From Alphaproteobacteria bacterium (GTDB taxonomy: Bacteria > Pseudomonadota > Alphaproteobacteria > JABAAW01): a stretch of DNA of 13,716 nt. The stretch spans positions 1 through 13,716 of the forward strand of contig JABAAS010000019.1 of assembly GCA_014238625.1 (NCBI GenBank). The letters are read 5' to 3'. Shown piece after piece: positions 5,912-12,091 of the stretch. Each line of letters opens with the position of its first letter. Position 1 is the first letter of the stretch. Below the pieces are notes generated by a model. The model was not told the DNA's origin. It saw only the letters and a program-made list of their open reading frames with translations, and searched no databases. Both the position numbers and the translations under genes were made by a program.

Positions 5912-6556
5912 ATGAGTTATTGCTCGGCAGCCGCCGCACATCCCATCCTGCAAGCCCATCACGATAAAGAACACGGATTCCCCATATACGAAGACGATAA
6001 GTTGTTCGAATGCCTAATGCTCGAGGTTAATCAAGCAGGCTTGTCATGGCTCACCGTGATGAAAAAACGAGAGGCTCTGCGGAAAGCATACGCTAACTTC
6101 TCTTGCCAAAAAGTAGCAAACTTCAAACAGAAGGATATAGAACGCCTGCTACAAGATAGCGCCATCATACGAAATCGACTGAAAATCAAAGCCGCTATCT
6201 TCAATGCGCAAAAAATATGCGAAATACAAAAATCCCATGGCTCTTTTGCTAAATGGCTCGAAAAACATAGGTTGATAGAGCAGGAAAATGAAAACGCCAA
6301 AAACGAAAATGCTAAGGAACTAACCAGCAGAGCGCGCAGTAGGCAAGAGTGGGTCAAGCTGTTTCGTAAAAACTTTAACTTCGTCGGATTCGAAATAGTC
6401 GGAGAATTCCTGATGGCTATAGGTCATATGCAAGGCGCGCATGTAAAAGAATGCCCTATCTATCAGCGCGTGCTCGCAAAAAAACCGCCATGGGCTATGG
6501 GTGGGGCAAATGGGCAAGGCAAATGGGTAGGGCAAATGGGTAAGGCAAATGGGTAG
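5912..6556 (+). CDS. tag: DNA-3-methyladenine glycosylase I (Tag family) with a repeat-derived C-terminal tail
   Basis: The Tag family removes 3-methyladenine from alkylated DNA in base excision repair. Zinc-snap ligands are conserved: Cys4, His17, and the C-terminal HVKEC pair. Glu38 and Trp46 of the base-recognition pocket (LEVNQAGLSW) are at the same positions as in E. coli Tag. Several aromatics near the E. coli pocket are replaced: Trp6 by Ala, Tyr13 by Leu, Tyr16 by His and Trp21 by His, with EHGF in place of EWGV. I believe this belongs to an alphaproteobacterial subfamily with a YGF-type motif, so substrate range may differ. The domain should end near PPWAM; the last 18 residues are Gly/Gln/Asn-rich and come from 13-bp repeats. 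The 214-residue length compares with 187 in E. coli. It lies 6 bases after the DUF1467 gene. Confidence 0.88.
   Translation: MSYCSAAAAHPILQAHHDKEHGFPIYEDDKLFECLMLEVNQAGLSWLTVMKKREALRKAYANFSCQKVANFKQKDIERLLQDSAIIRNRLKIKAAIFNAQKICEIQKSHGSFAKWLEKHRLIEQENENAKNENAKELTSRARSRQEWVKLFRKNFNFVGFEIVGEFLMAIGHMQGAHVKECPIYQRVLAKKPPWAMGGANGQGKWVGQMGKANG
6505..6556 (+). repeat. Four 13-bp tandem units forming the tag 3' end and stop codon
   Basis: The units are GGCAAATGGGCAA (6505-6517), GGCAAATGGGTAG (6518-6530), GGCAAATGGGTAA (6531-6543) and GGCAAATGGGTAG (6544-6556). The last three bases of units 2, 3 and 4 are stop triplets; only that of unit 4 is in frame and it is the actual stop. In unit 1 the in-frame triplet is CAA, one transition away from TAA. 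Confidence 0.92.
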
Positions 6557-6593
6557 GGAGAGGCGCTCGCAGGAGGGATTTGTCCCTTATCCA

Positions 6594-6617
6594 TAATCAC
6601 GCCACTAATCACGCCAC
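6594..6617. repeat. Perfect 12-bp tandem duplication over the olsA stop codon
   Basis: TAATCACGCCAC at 6594-6605 is repeated exactly at 6606-6617. The olsA stop (6609-6611) lies in the right-hand copy, so the other copy carries a second identical TGA in the same frame just beyond it. Confidence 0.9.
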
Positions 6618-7514
6618 TCCATAGCGCAGTAATAAAAGTCCATCGCGTACAGTCTGCTCGCAAAAACGCGCCATCAACTTGCGATCGCTCGCAATTTGTG
6701 AGGCTCGACGGGCTGGGTGGATGTATATGTCCATAGTGATGCGGTGTAGCGAAAGTAGCTCTATAAAGTGCGGGATAAAATACATGTCGCCATAGCAGGC
6801 GCAAAAAGGCTCCCAACAAGTTCCTATCGGAATGCCGTCAAGCAAGCTGTAACAAAGGCTGATCGGTTGAACATAAATATCTCTAGTCGCCGACGAATCT
6901 AAAGCCGCGAAAAGACTCGACTTCATTGGTAAAACTTCGCGACCATCGCTAGTCGTCCCCTCCGCAAAAACTAACAGCGGCTCGTCTCGCAAAAATAAAG
7001 TGCGCAAAGTCGATACTTGCTCCGATGCCTTCTCGCGAACTCGCTTAACGCCTATCGAGCCATAACCTCGCATAAGCCAGCCAGCTAAAGGAAAACGCAA
7101 AATGTCCTCGCGCGAAATAAAACGAGGCGCCGCAAGCGACATCAAAGCAGATATATCTAAATACGATGCATGGTTGCTAACATATAAAACTCTGCCACCT
7201 CTTAATTGCGAGCCATGAACTCGATACGATACTCCGCAAATCGTAAGTAAAATCTTGTGGAAAAAACGCCTCAAGCGTAAAGGAAAGCCAACTCGTAAAA
7301 GCCAGAAAGGAAAATAAGCTAAACAATTCAGTAGAAAAAAAAATATAACCGCAAGTAACTTATAGCTAACCATAAACCAAGAAATACGGAAACGCGCTCG
7401 ACGATAAAGCGAAGATAGCAAAACCTTATCCCTGCGTAGATGCTCGGTAAGGTCGTCTTTAGCTCTGCCTTTAAGGTCGTTCTTATTCTCGCAAGCTATT
7501 TTTTCGTAAGCCAT
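6609..7514 (-). CDS. olsA: 1-acyl-glycerol-3-phosphate acyltransferase family, probable lyso-ornithine lipid acyltransferase
   Basis: The PlsC-type acyltransferase motifs are intact: NHASYLD (114-120, the NHx4D catalytic block) and FAEGTTSDG (183-191, the EGT(T)S block), with RFISREDILRFPLAGW between them. A membrane-anchoring hydrophobic segment covers about 46-75. In alphaproteobacteria with an adjacent olsB, this enzyme adds the second acyl chain to lyso-ornithine lipid. The olsB stop lies only 5 bases upstream, which is why I prefer OlsA over a general PlsC. Some OlsA enzymes also acylate lysophosphatidic acid, and sequence alone cannot exclude that. The 301-residue length exceeds the usual 250-290, mostly through a charged N-terminal stretch before the membrane segment. 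The ATG at 7512-7514 is well placed. Confidence 0.85.
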   Translation of the reverse strand: MAYEKIACENKNDLKGRAKDDLTEHLRRDKVLLSSLYRRARFRISWFMVSYKLLAVIFFFLLNCLAYFPFWLLRVGFPLRLRRFFHKILLTICGVSYRVHGSQLRGGRVLYVSNHASYLDISALMSLAAPRFISREDILRFPLAGWLMRGYGSIGVKRVREKASEQVSTLRTLFLRDEPLLVFAEGTTSDGREVLPMKSSLFAALDSSATRDIYVQPISLCYSLLDGIPIGTCWEPFCACYGDMYFIPHFIELLSLHRITMDIYIHPARRASQIASDRKLMARFCEQTVRDGLLLLRYGVA

Positions 7515-7519
7515 AAAGC

Positions 7520-8329
7520 TCAGGAGCTCTCCTCGCTCGCACCACCATTGCCTACATAACGCTGGAAGTAACGATGATCGTCTAAAGAGCTGTCGTTCGT
7601 AAAGGCGATAAAGGTATCCGTAGTTTGAAATTGTTGATCAATTACCGCGCCATCGCCAACAAAACAGCCCATGCGTAAGTAACCCTTGATCAAAGGCGGC
7701 ATCACAGTAACCGCTTGCTTATAGTCTAGTTCATGTTTTGGGATTCGATCCATACGCTCAAAAAGATGCGGCAAAGGGCTAACGCGCAAAGGCTCCGACG
7801 CAAGGTGATGGTGATACATCCACGAAAGTGCCATCGATAAAAAATTAAGATCCGTCCCAGGCAACGAGCCACAGCCAAAAAGCAAACCTATCTTATGGTG
7901 CTCGATATAACGACCGATCGCGCGTAGAAAAATGTTCGGAATTGATGAAGCGCGAAAACCCTTCTCAACGCAAGCTCGCGATAACTCAACGCAACTGCTC
8001 GCTAGTGGGTGCGATAAAAAATTCGTAAGGTCGAACTCGCTCTCGCTATAAAAACGCACGCCAGAAGGCAGATTCTCCCGCCGCATAAGGCGGTAACAGG
8101 CTACTAATGACTTGCTCAATTTGTCGATTATCAAAAGATGCTCCGCTTGCCAATCATACGAATCTACCTCGCGTTTATAGCGCGCCGATTGGGCTGACGG
8201 TTGCGCGTCTAGCTCCTCGTAGAAAACTCGGTAGCGTAGTTTTTGCGCATCTAAGATGTCCTCCTCGCTAGAAGCTAGCCTTACCTCAAAGCGAGATGTG
8301 CAAATCGCGGAAAGGTCAAGCTCACTCAA
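7520..8329 (-). CDS. olsB: Ornithine N-acyltransferase OlsB (GNAT-like fold)
   Basis: OlsB transfers a 3-hydroxyacyl chain from acyl carrier protein to the alpha-amino group of ornithine, the first step of ornithine lipid synthesis at the inner membrane. Conserved blocks: FEVRLASSEEDILDAQKLRYRVFYEE near the N-terminus, SRACVEKGFRASS, FGCGSLPGTD, and MPPLIKGYLRMGCFVGDGAVID toward the C-terminus. The only plausible starts are TTG codons. I choose the one at 8327-8329 (LSELDLSA); another TTG lies at 8342-8344. No in-frame ATG occurs until well inside the fold. A 15-bp tandem repeat and a short overlapping frame (8322-8438) lie just upstream. The length from 8329 is 269 residues, close to known OlsB proteins. 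It is followed within 5 bases by olsA. Confidence 0.87.
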   Translation of the reverse strand: MSELDLSAICTSRFEVRLASSEEDILDAQKLRYRVFYEELDAQPSAQSARYKREVDSYDWQAEHLLIIDKLSKSLVACYRLMRRENLPSGVRFYSESEFDLTNFLSHPLASSCVELSRACVEKGFRASSIPNIFLRAIGRYIEHHKIGLLFGCGSLPGTDLNFLSMALSWMYHHHLASEPLRVSPLPHLFERMDRIPKHELDYKQAVTVMPPLIKGYLRMGCFVGDGAVIDQQFQTTDTFIAFTNDSSLDDHRYFQRYVGNGGASEESS

Positions 8330-8438
8330 AACACATAACCCCAAAGCTCATAACCCCAAAGCTATAGCCTAAGCTCCTGATACTCTCCCCTATCCAGCCC
8401 TGCCTCGTCTTGTCGCCCCTCGCTCGCGTAGATAGCAT
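8322..8438 (-). CDS. Possible 38-residue upstream frame overlapping the olsB start
   Basis: An ATG at 8436-8438, preceded by GGGGAG six bases upstream, opens a frame of 38 codons that ends in TGA at 8322-8324, just inside olsB. It contains the in-frame 15-bp repeat, giving SFGVM twice. The stop overlaps the proposed olsB TTG region, an arrangement that could give translational coupling. It has no recognisable domain and may be chance; the good ribosome site, where olsB itself has none, is the only argument for it. Confidence 0.3.
   Translation of the reverse strand: MLSTRARGDKTRQGWIGESIRSLGYSFGVMSFGVMCFE
8334..8363. repeat. Perfect 15-bp tandem duplication upstream of olsB
   Basis: CATAACCCCAAAGCT at 8334-8348 is repeated exactly at 8349-8363. 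On the olsB coding strand each unit ends in ATG, but neither ATG is in the olsB frame. The duplication lies immediately before the presumed TTG start of olsB. Confidence 0.92.
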
Positions 8439-8540
8439 CTATCGCTCCCCAATTAACTCTATATCTATATCTAAAGGCTCGACTCTAGCGAAAAATACGC
8501 CAGCACGCAACGCGGCTAGCAAGCTACAAGTATGATTGGT

Positions 8541-8565
8541 AAAAAACTCGCGCTAAAAACTAGCG
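8541..8565 (-). terminator. Weak candidate intrinsic terminator at the znuB stop
   Basis: On the minus strand CGCTA (8561-8565) and TAGCG (8551-8555) can pair around a GTTTT loop, and six T residues follow at 8546-8541 after four bases. The stem is only five pairs and it overlaps the znuB stop codon. It would separate znuCB from olsBA, which is expected from function, but the hairpin is weak. Confidence 0.3.
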
Positions 8566-9360
8566 GAAAAAAGCAGAAATAGCGCAGAAGGCGATAAAAA
8601 GAGTAGCGCAAATGCTGGCTCCAGCAGGTAAGTCTAGCAATACCGCTAGAAAAAGACCCAAAAATACGCAAGCGCAGTTCAATAAAACCGAACCTATCGC
8701 CATACGCTCAGGACTCTGCGCAAAGCGCGTGTGGCGCGAAAAAATAACTAAACAACTCGCAGGAACTACTAAAAAAGCATTGATCAATAGCAAGCCAGCT
8801 ATCTTCACTCCCAATGCTATGAAAAGACCTAGCCCAGCCGTCATCAAAACATCGTAAAGCCTCATAGGCAATCCCTCGCTCAGCGCAAGATCGCGACTCA
8901 ATACATCCAAAATAACTGGAGACCATAGGTAGTATAGCAATATACCTATAAAAACTATGCCGATGGCAATAAGCGCTAAGTCCTTGTTCGTCACAGCAAG
9001 CAACTCGCCAAAAAGCAGTGCCTCAAAGTCTATCGAAATGCTCGTCTGCTGAACGAGAATCAAGGCTAGCGCAACGCTGCTCGGTGCAAGGATGCCTAGC
9101 AGGCTATCGATCGAAAGCTTGGTTCTCGCTGTCAAAAAAGGTAGAAGTAGCGCAAGCAGTAAGGCTACTAGTATCATTCCGTAGCCAGGTAAAATGCCTC
9201 CAAGTATCGCTATTACCGCGCCAAAAAGCGCAACATGCGCAAAGGTCTCGCCAAAGCGCGCCATGCCCTTCCAAACCGTAACGCAACCTAAGGGGCCAGA
9301 AATGCAGGCAAGCATTAGTGCCGCAAGTAATGATTTCAACAAAAATGCGTCAAAAAACAT
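8560..9360 (-). CDS. znuB: Zinc ABC transporter permease ZnuB
   Basis: ZnuB is the integral membrane subunit of the high-affinity zinc importer. The 266-residue product is almost wholly hydrophobic, with seven or eight predicted helices and the family motifs SGPLGCVTVWKGMARFGETFAHVALFG near the N-terminus, GVKIAGLLLINAFLVVPAS (about 185-203) and a conserved LPAGASI toward the C-terminus. The length equals the usual 260-270. The ATG at 9358-9360 lies 5 bases after the znuC stop, so the two are cotranscribed and probably coupled. Manganese or iron permeases of the same ABC-3 family are similar; the companion histidine-rich ZnuA argues for zinc. Confidence 0.92.
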   Translation of the reverse strand: MFFDAFLLKSLLAALMLACISGPLGCVTVWKGMARFGETFAHVALFGAVIAILGGILPGYGMILVALLLALLLPFLTARTKLSIDSLLGILAPSSVALALILVQQTSISIDFEALLFGELLAVTNKDLALIAIGIVFIGILLYYLWSPVILDVLSRDLALSEGLPMRLYDVLMTAGLGLFIALGVKIAGLLLINAFLVVPASCLVIFSRHTRFAQSPERMAIGSVLLNCACVFLGLFLAVLLDLPAGASICATLFIAFCAISAFFR

Positions 9361-9365
9361 CTAAA

Positions 9366-10097
9366 TTAGCGCCTTTTTGCGCCCTTTTGCGTCTTTATAC
9401 GGCTCTTATGCTTTCCCTTATGGTCGTGCGCGTAGAGTGCGTAGCCAGTCTTGCCGAATAAACTCGCAAAAGCAGCCGTGCGAACTACAGAATGAGCCTT
9501 ACCCTCGCAACGAATGCGTCGATCAAGGCAGATGACGCGATCAGTCGCTCCCATAACTAAATGCAGGTCGTGCGACGCTATCAAAACAGAGCAGTTGTGC
9601 GCTCGGCTATAACGCTCTAGCCAAGCGTATATCTTTTGCTGACCAGATTCGTCAACGCCAGAGAGTGGCTCGTCTAGAATCAGGCAGTCCGCCTGCTTCG
9701 AGGTCGCTCGTGCTAGCATCGCTTTTTGTAGCTCGCCGCCAGAGAGCGCGTAGAGAGGGCGCAACGAAAGATCCGCTATGCCTAGTTCCTCTAGTCGCTG
9801 CTCAACAAGCTCGCGTGGTGCCGAACTGCAGAGCATCGCAAAGCGGCGCAAGCTCAAGGGCATAAGCACGCTCGGATGAAGTTTCTGCGGAACATAGCCT
9901 ATGCGTAGACCGCGCATGCGATAGATGCTCGAGCTCTCTCTGCCGTAAAGCCCCAACAAACCTTGCAGTAATGTCGTTTTACCGCCGCCGTTCGGACCTA
10001 AGAGGGTAACTATCTCTTGACGGCGTAGACTCAGCGAAACATCCTCTAAAATAGTCTTACCACCACGCAAAAGAGAAAAATTGCGCGCACTAAGCAA
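9366..10097 (-). CDS. znuC: Zinc ABC transporter ATP-binding protein ZnuC
   Basis: ZnuC powers zinc import through ZnuB. ATPase motifs in order: Walker A GPNGGGKTT (34-42), Q-loop Gln71, signature LSGGELQ (118-124), Walker B CLILDEP (138-144) and the H-loop SHDLH with His176. The stretch VMGATDRVICLDRRIRCEGK and the late FGKTGYALYAHDHKGKH are characteristic of ZnuC. No in-frame ATG is available before the first strand, so the start is the TTG at 10095-10097. The nearby ATG at 10100-10102 is out of frame. No Shine-Dalgarno is visible. The basic C-terminal tail (IKTQKGAKRR) is encoded by three 10-bp repeats. It is divergent from znuA across a 182-base control region. Confidence 0.93.
   Translation of the reverse strand: MLSARNFSLLRGGKTILEDVSLSLRRQEIVTLLGPNGGGKTTLLQGLLGLYGRESSSIYRMRGLRIGYVPQKLHPSVLMPLSLRRFAMLCSSAPRELVEQRLEELGIADLSLRPLYALSGGELQKAMLARATSKQADCLILDEPLSGVDESGQQKIYAWLERYSRAHNCSVLIASHDLHLVMGATDRVICLDRRIRCEGKAHSVVRTAAFASLFGKTGYALYAHDHKGKHKSRIKTQKGAKRR
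9369..9398 (-). repeat. Three imperfect 10-bp tandem units at the znuC 3' end
   Basis: GCGCCTTTTT (9369-9378), GCGCCCTTTT (9379-9388) and GCGTCTTTAT (9389-9398) encode the last ten or so residues of ZnuC (lysine/arginine-rich). The period of 10 rotates the frame, so the peptide is not a perfect repeat. Confidence 0.65.
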
Positions 10098-10168
10098 AAC
10101 ATCAGAGCGGGGAGCGGTGGGGGAAATTAAAGTAACTCTACTATAGGGTCGAAAAGGATAGGGCGGGA

Positions 10169-10207
10169 AAGCTATTATAGCTTGTTATCCTCTACAACAT
10201 TATTGTA
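10169..10207. promoter_or_regulatory. Palindrome cluster in the znuC-znuA control region, candidate Zur operator
   Basis: Three symmetric elements lie within 39 bases. AAGCTAT-T-ATAGCTT (10169-10183) is a perfect 7-bp inverted repeat around one base. TGTTAT-n5-ACAACA (10183-10199) matches at five of six pairs. TACAA-n5-TTGTA (10193-10207) is a perfect 5-bp pair. Divergent znu genes are commonly repressed by the Fur-family regulator Zur, whose sites are AT-rich palindromes containing TGTTAT/ATAACA. The spacing here does not match the enterobacterial site exactly, so the Zur assignment is inference from position. Confidence 0.4.
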
Positions 10208-10231
10208 AAAGCATACCTTCGCATAACTATC

Positions 10232-10259
10232 TTAGTAAATAGTGCTTAGTAAATAATGC
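10232..10259 (+). repeat. 14-bp tandem duplication just upstream of znuA
   Basis: TTAGTAAATAGTGC (10232-10245) and TTAGTAAATAATGC (10246-10259) differ at one base. That base creates an ATG at 10256 in the znuA frame, a possible but less likely upstream start. Confidence 0.85.
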
Positions 10260-10279
10260 TAGCAGCTGAGTTAAAAAAA

Positions 10280-11338
10280 ATGAAAAAACACCTGTTGCTC
10301 CTAATAGTCTGTCTGCTCGCTCTAATGCTAAATTTAGTCGCGCAAAATGCAGTAGCGCAAAACACTAAACAAAAGCTGAATATCGTATCAAGCATCGCGC
10401 CAATTCACTCGTTGCTAGTGGAGCTAACAAAAGGCGCGCAAAAGCCTAGTCTCTTGCTCCCCCCGCAAACAATGCCACACGGCGCAAGGCTGACGCCCTC
10501 GCAAGCTAGGTTATTAAATCAAGCGCAGTTATTAGTTCTGGTCGGCTCGAACTTCGCCTCCTTCGAGAAAAATCTCAAGCAGACGGAAAGGCGGAAAGTC
10601 GTGCGGTTGACAAAGTTGCAAGGTGTCAAAAAAATTCATTACGACAAAAAACAACAGCATAACGAGCACGAGGAACAGGGAGAAGAGGAGCAGGGACACG
10701 AGGAGCACGAAGAAGAGGAGCAGGCACACGAGCATAGTCATGCGGATGGGGGTATCGATCCTCATCTGTGGTTAGACCCGCAGAATGCTCGCGTTATCGT
10801 AACGCATCTCGCCGAGGTGCTGGGCGAGCTAGATCTGGTGAATCGTGAAATCTATCTAAAAAATGCCAAGCTTATCGATGTAAATCTGCGGAAACTCGAT
10901 CAAGAAATTGCCAAAAGTATCAGCGGGTTATCCGGTAGGTTTCTCGTGCTACACGACGCAACCTCATACTTTGTCGAGCGTTATAAAATTAAGAGCCAAG
11001 AAAATCTTTATGGTGCAGGGCATAACGCAACACGCGATGGCATGCGCCATTCCTTGGCTGTGCGGAAAAAATTGCGCGAGGGAAAATATCGTTGTGTATT
11101 CATACAGACGCAAGTGCCGCAAGAAGTGCGCGATAGGTTGCTCGCTTCTCAGGGGCAGGGCGCTAAAACTAAAATCATCGAAATTAACCCGCTTAGCCAA
11201 CAGCTTAGCAACCAGCTTAGCAAACAGCTTAACAAACACATGGGCACAACGCGTAGCAAAGACTCGCCACAGAGTTTCGATGCCTATGCAGACTTGCTAA
11301 GAGCTATAGCGCAAGCATTTCGCAATTGTTTGATATAA
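10280..11338 (+). CDS. znuA: Periplasmic zinc-binding protein ZnuA
   Basis: ZnuA captures zinc in the periplasm and hands it to ZnuBC. Starting at ATG 10280 gives a classic signal peptide (MKKHLLLL, hydrophobic core, cleavage probably after AQNAVA). The ATG at 10256 would add eight residues ahead of it. Numbering from 10280, the metal-binding histidines are His67 (TMPHGARLTPSQ), His162 (IDPHLWLDP) and His225 (VLHDATSYF). A His/Glu-rich loop at about 120-156 (HNEHEEQGEEEQGHEEH and AHEHSHADGG) is typical of zinc rather than manganese proteins. The usual C-terminal DPLG motif reads NPLS, followed by four tetrapeptide repeats (PLSQ, QLSN, QLSK, QLNK) that appear to have expanded this loop. Length 352, somewhat longer than E. 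coli ZnuA. The stop lies inside a 13-bp repeat array. Confidence 0.93.
   Translation: MKKHLLLLIVCLLALMLNLVAQNAVAQNTKQKLNIVSSIAPIHSLLVELTKGAQKPSLLLPPQTMPHGARLTPSQARLLNQAQLLVLVGSNFASFEKNLKQTERRKVVRLTKLQGVKKIHYDKKQQHNEHEEQGEEEQGHEEHEEEEQAHEHSHADGGIDPHLWLDPQNARVIVTHLAEVLGELDLVNREIYLKNAKLIDVNLRKLDQEIAKSISGLSGRFLVLHDATSYFVERYKIKSQENLYGAGHNATRDGMRHSLAVRKKLREGKYRCVFIQTQVPQEVRDRLLASQGQGAKTKIIEINPLSQQLSNQLSKQLNKHMGTTRSKDSPQSFDAYADLLRAIAQAFRNCLI
11189..11236 (+). repeat. Four 12-bp tandem units within znuA
   Basis: CCGCTTAGCCAA (11189-11200), CAGCTTAGCAAC (11201-11212), CAGCTTAGCAAA (11213-11224) and CAGCTTAACAAA (11225-11236). They encode PLSQ, QLSN, QLSK and QLNK in frame, close to the conserved C-terminal helix of ZnuA. 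Confidence 0.9.
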
Positions 11339-11374
11339 TTGTTTAGCGCAATTGTTTGGCATAATTGCTTGGCG
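11323..11374 (+). repeat. Four 13-bp tandem units across the znuA stop codon
   Basis: CAATTGTTTGATA (11323-11335), TAATTGTTTAGCG (11336-11348), CAATTGTTTGGCA (11349-11361) and TAATTGCTTGGCG (11362-11374). Units 1 and 3, and 2 and 4, are the closer pairs, which suggests a 26-bp duplication of an older 13-bp one. The znuA stop TAA (11336-11338) is the first triplet of unit 2. Most of the znuA-ribB gap is this array; no clear terminator was found there. Confidence 0.9.
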
Positions 11375-11394
11375 TAAAATCTCTAAAGGTAGCT

Positions 11395-12054
11395 CTAGAG
11401 TCCGTGTTTGCGACGCCATCTAACTAGCGTCTCGATCGATAGTCTGTGTAAATTGTGCTCTCTCGAAAAAGCCGCAAGCTGCAAGCTCCTCGCAACCGTG
11501 CCGTCATCGTTTACTATCTCGGCAAGCAAACCCGCAGGGCGAAGACCAGATAGTCGCGCTAAATCATACGCCGCCTCCGTATGACCGCAACGCTCTAAAA
11601 CGCCTCCGCTCTTCGCTATCAAAGGAAATACATGACCAGGGCGAACAAAATCCTCCGCGCAAGAAGATAACGCAATCGCTCGTATCGTCGCAGAGCGCTC
11701 CTTCGCCGAAATGCCAGTCGTCAAGCCAGAGCGAAAATCAACCGAAACAGTAAATGCCGTACCTAGTGGTGCCTCGTTCAAAGATACCATCGGCGGAAAG
11801 TTTAAAAAGCTAGCCCTATCCCCAGAAAGTGCCGTCGTCAAAATGCCGCTCGTATGGCGAATAAAAAAAGCAACCCACGATTCGCTCGCATGCTCCGCAG
11901 CCATAATAAGATCGCCCTCGTTCTCTCGACCCTCATCGTCCGAAACAATGATAGCCCTACCCGACGATATCTCTGAAAGCGCTAATGAAACAGACTCATC
12001 AAGGGTATGGTCCTCTGAGATAGCCTCCTCAGAAAAGCTCTTCGAACGCGCCAA
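11395..12054 (-). CDS. ribB: 3,4-dihydroxy-2-butanone 4-phosphate synthase
   Basis: RibB converts ribulose 5-phosphate to 3,4-dihydroxy-2-butanone 4-phosphate plus formate, supplying the four-carbon unit of riboflavin. The active-site loop DDEGRENEGD (39-48) holds the acidic cluster and arginine. LTTGISAKERSATIRA, DFVRPGHVFPLIAKSGGVLERCGHTEAAYDLARLSGL-type sequence and EIVNDDGTVAR are all present. The start is set at the TTG at 12052-12054: GGAGG lies ten bases upstream, the resulting 219 residues match the roughly 217 of E. coli RibB, and a longer reading from 12120 would overlap the upstream gene. There is no GTP cyclohydrolase II domain, so ribA must be elsewhere. It follows the UbiA-family gene by 37 bases and is probably cotranscribed with it. 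Confidence 0.94.
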   Translation of the reverse strand: MARSKSFSEEAISEDHTLDESVSLALSEISSGRAIIVSDDEGRENEGDLIMAAEHASESWVAFFIRHTSGILTTALSGDRASFLNFPPMVSLNEAPLGTAFTVSVDFRSGLTTGISAKERSATIRAIALSSCAEDFVRPGHVFPLIAKSGGVLERCGHTEAAYDLARLSGLRPAGLLAEIVNDDGTVARSLQLAAFSREHNLHRLSIETLVRWRRKHGL

Positions 12055-12091
12055 TGCTAGTAATCCTCCAGTGCAAAATGCTCGATCCTCA

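Noticed and set aside
6574..6587. AGGGA-TTTG-TCCCT hairpin between convergent tag and olsA.
   Set aside because: The position suits a terminator but the stem is short and no T-run follows on either strand.
6463..6819. Minus-strand frame of 118 codons across the tag and olsA 3' ends.
   Set aside because: It overlaps two clearly conserved genes and its sequence derives from the 13-bp repeats and the olsA gene in another frame.
11381..11400. CTCTA...TAGAG inverted repeat after znuA.
   Set aside because: Five pairs with an 10-base loop and no T-run; it overlaps the ribB stop and is not a credible terminator.
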